Shown piece by piece: positions 1 to 12,300 of a stretch of 64,000 nt of DNA. The notes below the pieces were generated by a model. It was not told where the DNA came from, searched no databases, and worked only from the letters and a program-made list of their open reading frames with translations. This DNA comes from Branchiostoma floridae (lineage: Eukaryota; Chordata; Leptocardii; Amphioxiformes; Branchiostomatidae), in contig NC_049990.1 of assembly GCF_000003815.2 (NCBI RefSeq), forward strand, positions 20,256,218 to 20,320,217, written 5' to 3'. Position 1 is the first letter of the stretch. Every line of letters begins with the position of its first letter. A program made the translations under genes and the position numbers.

Positions 1-189
1 TAAGAGAGCGGAGAGATGTCAGAGCAAAAACTTCATGCCCCTTGCCTGTGAGCGAGCCAGCGAAATGCTAGAGTAGGCAGTTAGTTTTCTATTTTTCTTT
101 TGGCCGGACGAGGAAAATGTAGCACTGAATTCAAGCTAGTATCTTATATTAACATCGCAACATCCACAGACAGTGCATACGGAAGGTAA

Positions 190-370
190 AGGTAGTCTTT
201 TCTTTTACCTCCCCGACCGAAGTCAGGTACTTATTCTTACATACACCTAAATGGAGTGAGGAGGGTCGTGTAAAGTGCCTTTCCCAATGGCACAACGTCG
301 GGGGAACGGTGGTTATCGAACTCGGGACCTCTAGATTTTGTGCCGAACACTCTACCATTTACGCCACACA
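190..370 (-). repeat. tRNA-derived SINE, minus orientation
   Basis: Read on the minus strand, a tRNA-like head (A-box-like tggcgtaaatggtagagtg near 365, B-box-like gagttcgataacc near 320) is followed by a tail containing gttgtgccattgggaaaggc and a cctcactcc motif. The same tail (gttgtgccctt..aaaggcacttta) follows a tRNA-like head at 3088-3215 on the plus strand, so this is a dispersed family and not a tRNA gene. No clean cloverleaf can be drawn. Confidence 0.6.
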
Positions 371-2140
371 ATACGCCACGCTAAATCCTTTTGCTAAAGG
401 GTCGGTCGGGCCTTTTCATAGGCCCAGCGAAAATGCATCAATCAAATTCCCAGTCAGAATGAGTAGGCGCGATCCTGACTTACAAAGAGGAAATCCACCT
501 TGAGACTAAGATCCCATTCTTACGACGCGGGTGGATGAAAGGTAGCAACATGCGTCATCTACCCGCCATATCACCTCGGCAACAGAAGTCAATCCTATCC
601 ACATCTGTCTCTACTCAAGCTTTAGTAAACCACTTAGATATTGCCCAGAGGCTGGAATTCCATGTGTATGGAGACAGCAATGCTATAGCTTTAATGGTAC
701 TATTACGGCCCTACCTGGACTTACAAAGTTACGGCCTTCCTTGGACGTACAAAAGCAACTGAAGTAGACCATTATGCAGTAGGATTTCCAAAATAAAGAC
801 GGTCTGGGATTTAGTCAAGAGTGAATTGCATCAACCTTTTTTATTCAGGTAAACCCGTTCGAACAAAATTCCAGTCCGCCAAAAGGAGTTACTCAAGCAA
901 CTGGATATGGTTTTGGAGTCATATTCTGTTGGTTGAGTAACTCCTTTTAGCGTATCTTATTACCTGGATGTCTAACCTTTATCGACGTAAAATTTCAGTA
1001 AAATTCCACATGAGTTTGAAAGTCCAGTTTAATGCATTCTACCAACAGAATACATTCAACCAACATGGACGAATTTTCAATCTCATAGGAACTCAATACC
1101 TTCATAGACTTCAGTGGAAAACCCGTTCGTTATCTTACCCATACAGATCACCAAAGTCATTATCTAGCCACCCCATCAGTTAGTTTTGAAGATTAGAGTC
1201 TTTATTACTGAGTTATCTCTGGCCGTAACGGGTTAACAACGCTAAACCCTGGCTCTATAAAATATGGATGGCCACTTTTCGGCCACAACAAGGGTGTACT
1301 TCACTCTCTGTAGAGTCAGAGAGCAGGCAATCCTGGTAGGCACGTCAATTATACAGCTTCTAAGAAGTGGGCACTTTAATCAAGGTAAAAGGAAAAGTAG
1401 GAAGATGTGCACGTACCGCTGCATACTGATGTCAAAACAATATATGGAGCACTCTTAAGAGAAGATGGAACACTGTACTCTTACCATATTCTCAAAGGAC
1501 GCTTGTAAACCATTTAAAACCATATCCGCGACATATCCTTAACTCCTACTTAATAGGGTCTTCACACTGAAACCAAGTAAGCAGGAATAAAGCGGAAGCA
1601 GCCGGAATGAAATATTTGCAAAATTCGTGCCGCATTCGGGTAGGAATTCCAAATGGACCTTATATCCCCTTCACACGACACAAGAAGAAATGAGCTAAAA
1701 TGCCGTCAGAATGAAAAGTCTTTCCTATTCCTGGGAATTTGTAGTGTATTTTCGACGATCTAATATTGCTTTTAAGGGAAGAGGGAACATTGAACTCTTA
1801 TCATATTCTCAAAAGATGCTTGTAAACCCTTTAAAACCATCTCCGTCACAACTCATACTTAGCTGAGACACAGACTCTTTCAAGAGCTAGAGGTAGACAG
1901 AATCCCAAAGACGTGCTACACATGACCTCAAGTATTCAAAGTAGCAACACTTTTTTTGCCAAATCTTTATTCTTAAAAAAATGATTTTGTCAAAAAGTAA
2001 GGAACTAAAACTAGTACTTTTACCATCTACAACTATTGCACTGGGAGTGATAAAAGTACTTGTGTCTCCTATCACATCACTTGTCAAGTACAAGGAAGTA
2101 AATACTAGTATTTCTACAGTCTACAACTATATTTCATAGG
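371..2140. other. Gene-free stretch with small repeats
   Basis: No ORF above about 75 codons and no convincing exon was seen. Two approximate copies of one sequence lie about 320 bases apart (1461-1530 and 1780-1845, sharing catattctcaaa and gcttgtaaacc). An inverted repeat sits at 880-951. Nothing else was recognised. Confidence 0.5.
880..951. repeat. Inverted repeat (hairpin)
   Basis: The sequence aaaaggagttactcaa at 881 is mirrored as ttgagtaactcctttt at 933-948, with a loop of about 36 bases. It is probably a foldback MITE remnant. No target duplication was identified. Confidence 0.6.
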
Positions 2141-2146
2141 TAGTCA

Positions 2147-2440
2147 TGAAAAGTACATATGTCTCTTAAGTAGAAACGTCCTCTTTCAAGACGAGAGAAT
2201 GCTTCAAAAATGCTAGCAGCACTCCGCAAGTCAACATCATCGAAATGACATTGTATCATTTTACAACTATCTACCCTATTGCACAGGTAGTGAAGATAGT
2301 ACATGTGTCTCTTAAGTAGCAACGGCTGCTCTCAAGACGAGAGAATGCTTCAAAAATGCTAGCAGCACTCCGCAAGTCAACGTCATTGAACTGACATTGT
2401 AGTCTATCAGAAAGTTTACTTACCATAGGTACGCGTGAGG
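2147..2440. repeat. Tandem duplication, 146-bp unit
   Basis: Two adjacent, highly similar copies share the block from acgagagaatgcttcaaaaa through gctagcagcactccgcaag, starting at 2191 and 2337, which gives a period of 146. The duplication produces two similar minus-strand ORFs that are not considered genes. Confidence 0.75.
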
Positions 2441-3087
2441 TATCAGTCTGTAGGTGACATGTTGACTGCTGCACTTATTAATTTTGGCTGGAGCTTGCTA
2501 CGATCAAGTTAATCTATTTTCCGTCACCTCTATACAACTGTTGCTGACATTTAGAGGTAACCTTACGCCTACGATCAGTGCGTGCATTTTCTTGCACCAG
2601 ACAGATATATTAGCGCGTGGGTGTTTGAACCCCGTTCCATCAAAGTTTGCTGGCTACGAAATGTCATTCGTCGCAATCCCATATAGATCAAGGATTTGGC
2701 TTTTAAAACAACGTCTGATGGAAAGGAAGAGGTTGCTACCGCAATAAACTATGACGCACACGTAAAAGGTCAAACCATGGATGTCATTAGACATGGAGAT
2801 TGTAAGCTAGGTATATTAGTTACGCCAAAGAAGCACATATGGCCTAGCCTGGGCACCATCCGGATAGTAGTTCGCTCCTATTTTCGCTTCTGCTATCCGT
2901 CTGGAGACTTGGACATTCAAACCGTTTGGTGGTAAAGTCAGTTAATGAGCGAATGTCAGAGCTAGAAGCGACTGTATATAGTATATAACGAACGTCGGAG
3001 CGAACTACTTTCCGGATGGTACTAGGCTACAAATGGCCGGTATTGCCGTTTGCAGTAAAAAAAAAGTTATCAGATAAAGTTTTCGTG

Positions 3088-3215
3088 TCGGCGAAACGGT
3101 TAGGATGTTTTGCCCAGGGCCTAGAGGTTCTAAGTTTAAATCTCCTGATATACCACCGACGTTGTGCCCTTGAGAAAGGCACTTTACACGAATGTTCTTC
3201 AGCTTCACACATCAG
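3088..3215 (+). repeat. tRNA-derived SINE
   Basis: A degenerate tRNA-like head (gcgaaacggttaggatgtt as A box, ggttctaagtttaaatctcc as B box) is followed directly by the tail gacgttgtgcccttgagaaa ggcactttacacga. The tail matches the element at 190-370 in opposite orientation. Confidence 0.6.
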
Positions 3216-3559
3216 GTAAAAAAATAAATACCTAGCAGCTTTGCTCCCTCTCGTGTTTGAGTAGATTCACACCTCCAGCACATAAAACGTGGATTCCATA
3301 CTTATAGGAAAGGAGTAGTGGACCAGCCAGGTGAGTGGTTAAAAAAATTCTGTCCGTATATACAGCTTAAACTCTTCAGTTTACAAACCCGATGTGTGAA
3401 GCCTTCGGGTGGTTTACCGGAATTGTAATGCTAACCTACAAACATAAAACACAATTTAGATTGCATGGCAATACGAATTGATCTGTACCGAAGGCGAAAC
3501 ATAAAAGTTAGAGATCTGTTTGACTGTTCGTTTAATTCAAACTGCATCTTTTGAGAAGG

Positions 3560-4760
3560 TCCCTCTCAATCCATCGCTGTCCCTGGTACTGAAGTAGTAA
3601 AAGTGGCTGTTGTGTATGGAAAGTGTCGACTGGAAAGTCCATCTTGAAGCGCCATTACTGCGGCTCCATGGAATAAACAGCCCATCAGTAGGCTTCAGCA
3701 TTGAATGACTGTCCTTGGTTCTAAACTCCAAGTGATGGTTGTGTTTAACAAGTGTCTAATGGAAAGCCCATCATACTAAAGCTCCATGAAATAAGCTGCT
3801 CATCAGTAGGCTTCAGTATTGAATGACTGTCCTTGGTTCTGAGGTACAAGTGATAGTTGTGTATAACAGGTGTCTACTGGAAAGCTCATCATACTAAGGC
3901 TCCATGAAATAAGCTGCTCATCAGTAGGCTTCAGTGGTGAATGACTGTCCTTGGTTCTAAACTCCAAGTGATGGTTGTGTATAACAGGTGTCTAATGGAA
4001 AGCTCATCATACTAAGGCTCCATGAAATAAGCTGCTCATCAGTAGGCTTAAGTATTGAATGACTGTCCTTGGTTCTAAACTCCAAGTGATGGTTGTGTAT
4101 AACAGGTGTCTAATGGAAAGCTCATCATGCTAAGGCTCCATTAAATAAGCTGCTCATCAGTAGGCTTAAGTATTGAATGACTGTCCTTGGTTCTAAACTC
4201 CAAGTGATGGTTGTGTATAACAGGTGTCTAATGGAAAGCTTATCATGCTAAGGCTAGTCGGATCCGTGAAATAAAATGCTTATCAGTAGGCTTCAGTATG
4301 GAATGACTTTCCTTCGTGTTGAAGTCCAGGTGATGGTTGTGTATGGAAAGAGTCTGAATGAAAGCCCATCTTACTACGTTTCCATTGGATAAATCGCCTG
4401 ATAGTAGGCCTGAATGTTGATAGCCTGTCCTTGGTGCTAAACAACAAGTGATGGTTGTGAATGGCAGGCGTCTACTGGAAAGCCCATCTTACTAAGGCTC
4501 CGTGGAACAGCTCCACAACAGGCTTGGATATTGAGTGGCTGTCCTTGGTTCTGAATTAGAAGTGATGATTGTGTATAACCGGTGCCGAATGGAAAGTCAA
4601 TCTTGCTAAGACTCCATGGACTAAACGGCACGTCAGTGGGCTTGAATTTTGATAGCCTGTCCTTGGTGCTGAAGTACACGTGATAGTTGTGTATAAGAGG
4701 TGTGGAATGGAAAGTCCATTACACTGAGGCTCCGTGAAATAAACTCCAGTCCCTAGGCTA
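3560..4760. repeat. 118-bp tandem satellite, about 10 copies
   Basis: The phrase tcagtaggcttcagta recurs at 3685, 3803, 3921, 4039 and 4157 with an exact 118-base period. It continues more degenerately at 4283, about 4401, about 4516 and 4633. Each unit contains gactgtccttggttct and aggtgtctaatggaaag. The central units are nearly identical and the flanking ones diverged, as expected for recent unequal exchange in the middle of the array. The ORFs across it are short and shift between units. Confidence 0.9.
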
Positions 4761-4879
4761 AAGTAACATAGATTGTGATAATTCTTACTATGGATAGGGG
4801 TCAGTGACACTGTAGCCCTGGTAATTGTAATCGTCTGATAAGACATTCGCTGCACGAAACCCAATCTTTATTCATGTCT

Positions 4880-5035
4880 CAAAGCTTGCGTAAAGTGCAT
4901 TTTTCTTTATGAATGTTATACTTTACGTATGCTTTACAAATGCTATATGTGTGCTTAAAGCTTGCGTAAAATGCGTTTTTCTTCATGAAAGTAATATCTT
5001 ACGTATGCTTTACAAATGCTTCATGTACTTAGAGA
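4880..5035. repeat. Two-copy tandem duplication, about 78-bp unit
   Basis: aaagcttgcgtaaagtgc near 4880 and aaagcttgcgtaaaatgc near 4958 each lead into tttttctt.atgaa and acgtatgctttacaaatgct. There are two copies only. Confidence 0.75.
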
Positions 5036-6075
5036 TCAGATTTCGTGTAGTGAACTATGTGGTAGTCTTTCCTAATACAGCACCACCCTACGAAATAAAC
5101 AACGGATAAATCTAAATGCGCACAAGAAAAACTCTCTGAATCTTGTTTTAAAATCTTTTGAAACTACCTCCTAAATCTGTATCACAAGCACGTTTTGGTG
5201 GATGTTTTATTCACATCTTCAGACAAGCGTACATGTTGACATAGCCCTGACCTGTAGTTCCGCTCGCCTCCCGGGAGACTATTTACACTCACAGCAATCA
5301 TCTATCAACAGGCCTAACAGTCTACTCTCCACACCGGGAACGTGCAAATGTCAACACTATTTTCATTTCAAAGTCACAGAGCGGAGAACGCGCTGATGTT
5401 GGTGTATGTAAAGACTGTCGTGTCAAATAGATATAAATTGTGCTGCATACATTGTGTATGTGGGTAAAAGGGTGCTGTATGATTCATACTGCGCAGCTGT
5501 TGAATTTTCTTAGATATCTTCATACTGCCCAATATGTGCCGTATGTGATTGTTAATTCGCGTTTCGCAGTTGCAATGCGTTCTTTTTTAGCTAGGTCATG
5601 TTGATTGAATCATATGGATAAAAACCACATTTCGAACAAATCGATTTAGAAATGGAAAAGACAACCCGTAGTCTATTCAAAAGTCAGACAAGAAGAACAA
5701 ATATGAAGCATACCATACCCCGTGTGTTTGTTCAACATTTCCGGCCACTTGAAATCTATTATTTGTTTTACTTCACGCATACCTATTCAATGCTATAATA
5801 CACAGTCTACGCACGTCTCTTATATTTTCATATTAGAGACGATAAGATTTTGCTTTTTTTTCCTTGTGGACAATCTTGTAAAAGCGTATACATTACAGAT
5901 TTGTGACCCGTACACTAATTCACCGCCACAGTCTGTTCTGGCATTTTGCCTTTTAGTTGTATATATATATATAGCCTCAGTGTAACCACAGTACATGAGA
6001 TAATTACATGCAGATGTAGACGTATGTTTGTAGTGGGCAAGGGGCGTGTGACTTAGAGTAGAGCTGCACTTTCAT
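5036..6075. other. Intergenic, nothing recognised
   Basis: AT-rich sequence with a short (ta)n run near 5961. No exon-like ORF, RNA gene or repeat with clear ends was seen. Confidence 0.4.
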
Positions 6076-6077
6076 CG

Positions 6078-6152
6078 TACGTCGCTAGGTGGCACACTAA
6101 TCCTCCACGAAGGATCAGACTTTCGATCTGTGGGTTGTTTAGTTCTAATCCC
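6078..6152 (+). repeat. tRNA-like SINE head or tRNA pseudogene
   Basis: The 75-base stretch from cgtcgctaggtggcacact to ggttgtttagttctaatccc has A-box-like and B-box-like spacing of a Pol III promoter, but the stems do not pair well enough for a functional tRNA. A MITE lies immediately downstream and probably interrupted the SINE body. Confidence 0.4.
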
Positions 6153-6161
6153 GTTCAGCTC

Positions 6162-6556
6162 TAGCCTGGTTACCAAACCCCAGCCCGATCTCAAGTATCT
6201 ATCGTGCAGGGGTCTGGCCGGATAGGATAGGCCGGCTCCTCAATTTTGCCCCTTATAGTGGGCAAAAAACTCCACCAATAGAACAGCAGCAGGATCAGCA
6301 GAAGGTAATTACACCCTACCATGATTGGTTACAGACACCCAACTGTATTTTTTGAATCCATAACAATGACCACTAAGTACCTGATTCGCTACTGTGATAG
6401 CCTGCTGACCAACTGTGGTGTGTTGTAGCTGGCTACCTGTGGTGTGAGTGGTCATCAATCCTAGGTTCTCCTCCGGCCTTCGAGAAAGTTTCTACAGCCA
6501 TCCTGCCAAACCCCAACACGAAAGATATTTGAGGTTTGGGTATGGTATCCAGGCTA
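6162..6556. mobile_element. Mutator-like MITE with 9-bp TSD
   Basis: Ends are tagcctggttaccaaacccc and, inverted, tagcctggataccatacccaa. The element is flanked by a perfect 9-bp direct repeat gttcagctc at 6153-6161 and 6557-6565. A 9-bp duplication is typical of MULE transposons. The 395 bp contain no transposase ORF, so it is non-autonomous. Confidence 0.75.
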
Positions 6557-6565
6557 GTTCAGCTC

Positions 6566-8239
6566 TAATTCTAATGTTCACCAGCACAGATAAACTTTTA
6601 TGCTAAGATCTAATTATTATTATTATTCTGTCAGGAACAAATCTGAGCTTAGAACTAACGTAAACCAATCAGAGCTTAGACCTGCATCAGAATATCCTTT
6701 GTATGAACATGAACAATTATTGGTTTGAGATAGCGAAACATGTTTTGGCATTTTTTTACTAGCATACTGTCATTCAACGCTGATGATAGGGCAGCCTAAA
6801 GGTACAGTGTTGTGTGCAAAGAACTTGACAAAAGGGTATACAGGGAAACATTCTGCATTTTCGCGAAAATGTTCCTTTTCTAGTCCATTTTACGTTTTCT
6901 TAATGATAGGGATCCATGATGCTAAGCAGACTTAGTTTACATATTCCGGTCCCATTTGCACGCGTGTGGATCAATATCTCACAGCACTACACCATCAGGT
7001 ATACCGTATAATACATTCCAGGCACGTTCCTCCTTATAAACCTATTAGCGAAGAACAAGGCTTATTCCCATGTCTGCTCGTGTAACCTGGCCTGGGACAT
7101 TTCATTTAAATCTTCAAAGGAGAAAGGATAAGAATATAATTCTTTTATGTTAGTGAAAAAATCGAAACAAAAAGGGTTTGCAGTAGATGTTGGATAGCAA
7201 TTTCAACGCTGACTAGTTGTGAATTGGAAAGGAAATTGTGTGTACGATTAAGCAATATCACTTAATGAAGTCTGACACCTTAATTTCTAATTTGCAATGA
7301 GATATTATGAAATGAAATACAATTTTAAATAATCATATCTATGCTTGAGAATCGTCTTCCCATCTTGATTCTAAAATTGATAACTGTGCATCATCTTCCA
7401 TCTAATTATCATTCGTTAGACCTATCTGGGTTAATCTATGATATAGGGCATATACGATATAGCGTCGCTGGGTTACCTCTGGTTTTATCCCAGGAGATAT
7501 CTACAAATTTTTGTCACCTGTTGTATGTGCTAATATTGTCTGTGGCAGTAACACTGTATACATCCATGTACGCTATCAATGACTACCGATGATAAAATTT
7601 TCCGTTAAATCAGTGTCATCAATTTGATCAAGGGGCGGTGCTTCAAAAATGGGTCAATTGCAATTTTATGAGTCAAAATTTGCGGCCGCAATTACAAATG
7701 CTTTTATCTTTTTCACTGCCAAGTTGACACATAAAAACAACATCCCACCTGTTTGGCGTTGTTCCGAGTCCCTGACCGCTTACCGGCCGTGAGGCGGAAA
7801 GCGACCTCAGCCGCCGCCATGTTGGATTTCCTCTTCACCTGCTGTGCTACCTTGTTCCACATGAGGGCGATGTTAAGTCACACGCGCGCGCGCGTGTGTA
7901 TTTGGTTTAATCAGAATAAATGTCCAATCAATATTTGATGTTTCCCGTTAAGTTGATCCAGGCGACTGACACCCTACACGCGGCGGCCATGATTGATAAT
8001 CTGTGGGGCAAAAATACAAGGCCGCCATGTTACACCGGCGCCCCTTATAAGGCAATGCCATCACCTGTGCTATAAATAGCGCAAATAAATCCCAGACACC
8101 GGGAACCCAATAATGTGTTAAAAACGTCAGTAACACCACGTACGTATTAATGGATATAAATTACTTCATCTCAAAGGAAATTAGCAACGCAACACGTGGA
8201 TTGTAACAAATAACAAATGCTGAAATTACAATGACATAC
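6566..8239. other. Intergenic, no supported gene
   Basis: Only short ORFs occur. An alternating CG run (cacgcgcgcgcgcgtgtg, about 7878-7896) is a potential Z-DNA segment. Two blocks with gccgccatgttgg (7815) and gccgccatgttac (8021) resemble YY1 sites in reverse orientation and lie in a more GC-rich patch of about 7780-8050, possibly promoter sequence for an unseen minus-strand transcript. Confidence 0.35.
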
Positions 8240-8272
8240 CTCGTCAGTAGCCAGCAATACCAATCCGGTCAT
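8240..8272 (-). other. Possible first coding exon of a divergent gene
   Basis: On the minus strand an ATG (complement of 8270-8272) opens eleven codons, MTGLVLLATDE, ending at a good donor (GAG|gtatgt). A YY1-like AAAATGGCCGAC lies about 40 bases upstream of that ATG. It sits about 1.1 kb from the MIPEP start in divergent orientation. No downstream exon could be identified within 1-8239, so this may equally be a chance ORF or the 5' end of a noncoding transcript. Confidence 0.25.
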
Positions 8273-8832
8273 GACACTAGCAAACCTTTTTACTCGAAAA
8301 AGACGTCGGCCATTTTGCGTTGACCTTGATGTCCGATATATTTTTGCAGCCTGTAAGAATACTGATTTTGTGAACGCCTGATTGGAAAAATAAACTCGTC
8401 AAGAAAGGCCCTCGTGTGCGATCAACAGGTCTCAATTGTGCAATCATCGATCACGCTATTCCACCTGACGCGCCGTCATATTTCACACATTATGATCTCA
8501 CGGAGACTATAATGAAATTTGATGGATTGCCCTGACGGCACAAATATGCTACTCCGCATGCGTGATTGCGTCACGGGGCGCCATCTTGACATGTTTATTA
8601 TTTACATATGTACTTGTGATCAGCAGGGAGGGTATTGACAATATAGGATCGCTTAGAAACGCATTATGCAACATTACTTCATGAAAATCATATTTCCATA
8701 ATTGATCAACAGAAAGGCATATGTTAGACTACGAAGCATTTGTATCCTTCAAATGTTAAACCTGGTTTATGTTTGAGCCATATCTTAGAGGTGTAACTTG
8801 TTACTGTCGATAATTTAATCAACTGGTGAGTA

Positions 8833-9031
8833 ACATTTCCAAACCGAGGCCCGGCCGAGCTGTTTGCGGGAAGAAAAAAAAATAAAAGTGTATCATTCAA
8901 GAAATGTAAACAAATTTATTCTATTTACTATAACTTACTATTAGTAAGTTATGCGTGTTTTGTTGTCTCCAGTGTCATATTTTACTTTTCGGTTCTCGCA
9001 AACTACCCGGACGGGCACCGGTTTGGAAATA
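8833..9031. mobile_element. MITE, gcccggccgg family
   Basis: The left end atttccaaaccgaggcccgg is mirrored by the right end, ending ccggtttggaaat. Two further copies stand side by side at about 44343-44525 and 44536-44706. The interior is AT-rich with a small palindrome (ataacttactattagtaagt) and has no coding capacity. Confidence 0.7.
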
Positions 9032-9199
9032 AGCCCCTGATATTGGGATTAATCATTATTTTCGCAAAGTTTGTGTAGTAACGTTAACATAGCAAATCCA
9101 TAAATCTGCTTTTCATATTCTTGTTTGAGAGCAATTGAAGTTTTGGTACAGCGGTTATAAATTGGGTTTAATTAGGTCAATCTAATACGTCCAATGAAC

Positions 9200-9383
9200 T
9201 TTTATCAAATCTTGTAGAACGAAACACCCCCATTTCACGAATGGGCTAAGCGAATGACCTTTATGCATCAAACATGGCGGCTTTCCAGGCAAAAACGTTG
9301 CGTAGTGCTGAATAAATAGATTATTTGCCTTACTCTGGTCCCTTAAAGGTAATGCTTACCTATCGTATTTTATTTCCAGCAGC
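9200..9383 (+). promoter_or_regulatory. MIPEP promoter / 5' leader region
   Basis: No TATA box is obvious. A YY1-type element aaacatggcggct lies at 9271-9283, about 110 bases before the MIPEP start; such elements commonly mark transcription starts of housekeeping mitochondrial genes. Its ATG opens a 13-codon upstream ORF (9274-9315) ending before the main start. If transcription begins upstream of 9274, this uORF could reduce translation. An acceptor-like tttatttccag directly precedes the MIPEP ATG, so a noncoding first exon is also possible. Confidence 0.4.
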
Positions 9384-12300
9384 ATGCGGAATGTGCTGAG
9401 ACCGTACAACCGCTTGGTTCGGTTGTTACGAGCCCGTACCGAGTCGTCGCGCGTCCTGTCCTCGGTGGGGAGGGCGGTGTGGGTCCGAGACGTCGCCACA
9501 TGGTCCCCGCTGGGCACTGCCTTCAACACGAAAACCGCCAAGAGACTCAACCTCTTCCGTGAAAATGTGGTGAGTAGTAAAATAGTCTATGGAGCCATAT
9601 GCCCGTGGGTGTCGAAGCGAAACATAATGTGTAGCAACAACAGTACCAAAATCATTTTTATGACATGATAATCTTTATATGATAATCTTTATTGCATATT
9701 CATGCCCGAGGGCTAAATGCACAAAGGGACCACATATGGTCTTATGGATGCAGAGGAAAAAAGAAACTAGACTTATACAAAGATTTTAAACTAGTCTAAA
9801 TGGAAAAGGAACTAAGACACTATGTATTACAATCTCTAATGGCTGCATCTAACATATGCAAAACTTTGTAACACATGTAACGTTAATTACATGTAACGTT
9901 ATATGAGTTTTCTGAATTTCTATTCCTGAGTTCAAACATCATGATCATATAGAGGGGACTATGTAAGCATACAAATAAGTTTGAGAAAACCAACAGATAT
10001 TAAGAACTGAAGAAATCACAATGTAAAAAAAGCCTCTTTTTACGCAAACCTTCTGACTGAGATGAATCTTTTATCTGCTAAATGCTTATGAAATGTACAT
10101 GCACTCTTTATTATGTACTTAACTCACTTGTATGTTTATACATATCTTGTTATGTTATTTCGATTTCTTTAATTTTGTATCATGGACTCCAGGAAGAATA
10201 AATTTTAGTCTAATCATAATGGAGATAGATGTGCAAAAGTTAGGGGTAACGAGTCGTTCGGTGTAATATAACCAGCTGCTGCCGCGCCGCGTGCCTGCGA
10301 AGCTGGTGTGTTACGCCGAACGGCGGTTATACCGGCTATAAAGATACAGATACCAGGGTTGAACAAGTTTTCTAAAATCCACAGTTTGTCCTATCGGGCA
10401 AGCACATAAAAAATGTACTTGCCCGAACCAATTTTTCACTTGCCCAAAATTCAAATGTCACTGTTACTAGTATATGCATTTTCACTTCCAGCAATGGAAT
10501 TCTCTGTAGACAATTGCTTGATGTCATGACTGTAAAAAGTAACAAGTATATCAAAATTGCACTAAAATCAATGGAAAAATCTTACTTGCCCGATCGGACA
10601 AGTGGGGTAGGACATGCACTTGCCCGAACAGCACTTTCACTTGCCCTGGACAATAGGGCTAGTGGACTTGTTTATCCCTGGATACAGATACAGAGATAAA
10701 AAATAAAAAATAGAAAAACTCAAGGGTCTCAGTGGCAAGTGTGCAGATGTTGACACACTGACAGCACCAATTCCGTAGGTGTTTTTTGGCACCTTTAGAC
10801 AGATTAGCCGTGAGGCTCGGTGGGCGTCACTCCACCGTCATGGGGGAAGGGGCATGGCGAGTTTAGAACTCAGGACCTTCTAATTCTGACTCCAACGCTC
10901 TAACCGTTATAATGGAGATAAAGAAACAAAAAAACATAGCTGTCTCAAACCCCTCCCCTCCCCAGGGTCTGTTCGAGGTTCCAGAGCTGACCAGCCCGTC
11001 AGGATTTCAGCGTGCGGAGGCTAAGGTGGCACAGGAAGCATCGGAGCTCGTAACGGCGACCCAGTCCGCGCCCACGGGCATCCAAGTGGTCCAGCTGTTC
11101 GACAAACTGTCGGATACTCTCTGTCGAGTGGCTGACTTGGTAAGACGAATTTCAATGTTGGCTTTGAAATAGAACTTGATCATATTCGAAACAAAACTCC
11201 AGGAATGCCTAGACTATAGGATATATCATAGATACAATATTAGTCTTACTGAAGATGATAAGAATAGTCTAGTCACTTTTGTTACAAAATTACAATTTTA
11301 TAACAATCTTTATTGACACGACAAAAGTACAGCGACTTTCGTAAGGTCTACATGTATAACAACTACTTACAGTACAACTAAACACACATATATGGATATC
11401 TATAGGTATGATTAAATCAACATATAGGGTCTAGCATGTCATTAACACTATTAGTTCTACGGTATAAACATTCGTGGATATATTTGCCTACTTGTACACA
11501 GTGAGGGTTATCGCCTCTCAGAATGTAGTTGAATTTATCTATCGAACAGAGAGTAGCAAATTCTTTAGAACAAGCGGAAAGTAATGTGAACAGCTCTGTG
11601 CGTTTATCATTATATCGAGAACAATCCATAACAAAGTGACGTTCGTCTTCGATCTCATATATGACTTTGTACAGTTTTTGTTTCTAAAGAATGGCACTTA
11701 CTGCATCCCATGCCAAGTGTAGCAGATTCTTTGACCATCATAAAATCCAGATTGAACCAGGATGCCACTACACTGTACTACAAGGTCACTTGCAGTGATT
11801 TTCCCTCAAGAAGACTAGAATACTAGCCAGGAGTCCAGCTTAGTCAGCTCCTGAAGTTTGCTTCTGGTGGGTAGCGACCTTCAGGAATGGACTAAAGCAA
11901 ACAAGACTCAACTCCAGGCTATAATGATACCTCATTTTAAGTTAAAATTCTCTAAAGCACCATTATGATTCCTTTTTGCCCCCATGCAATTTGTTTGTAG
12001 AAAACCCCCTGTATAAGTTGAGTTGTTTTATGTTCAACTCTGAATTCCACATCTTGTTTGTTCATCCAGGCTGACTGTATCCGTGTTGTCCACCCCAATG
12101 CCAAGTTTGCCCATGCTGCACAGCAGACATGTTTCCACATAGGAGCACTAGTGGAACAGTAAGACTCAAATGTTTTCTAATCTACACTGTTACTATGTTG
12201 ATAGGTTAGTTATTTACATGGTTAAGTGACTAGTTAATTGGTCAGAGGTTAAACCTGGTTTTAATTGATTGATCGAATCAGAACTTAGTTTGAATATCAC

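Noticed and set aside
3560-4760. CRISPR-like array impression from regularly spaced repeats
   Set aside because: Units are contiguous with no unique spacers, and the genome is eukaryotic. It is a satellite.
6078-6152. Functional tRNA gene candidates here and at 190-370, 10800-10915, 55735-55800 and 58860-58935
   Set aside because: Each has A- and B-box-like sequence but lacks paired acceptor and anticodon stems, and is joined to SINE bodies in several cases.
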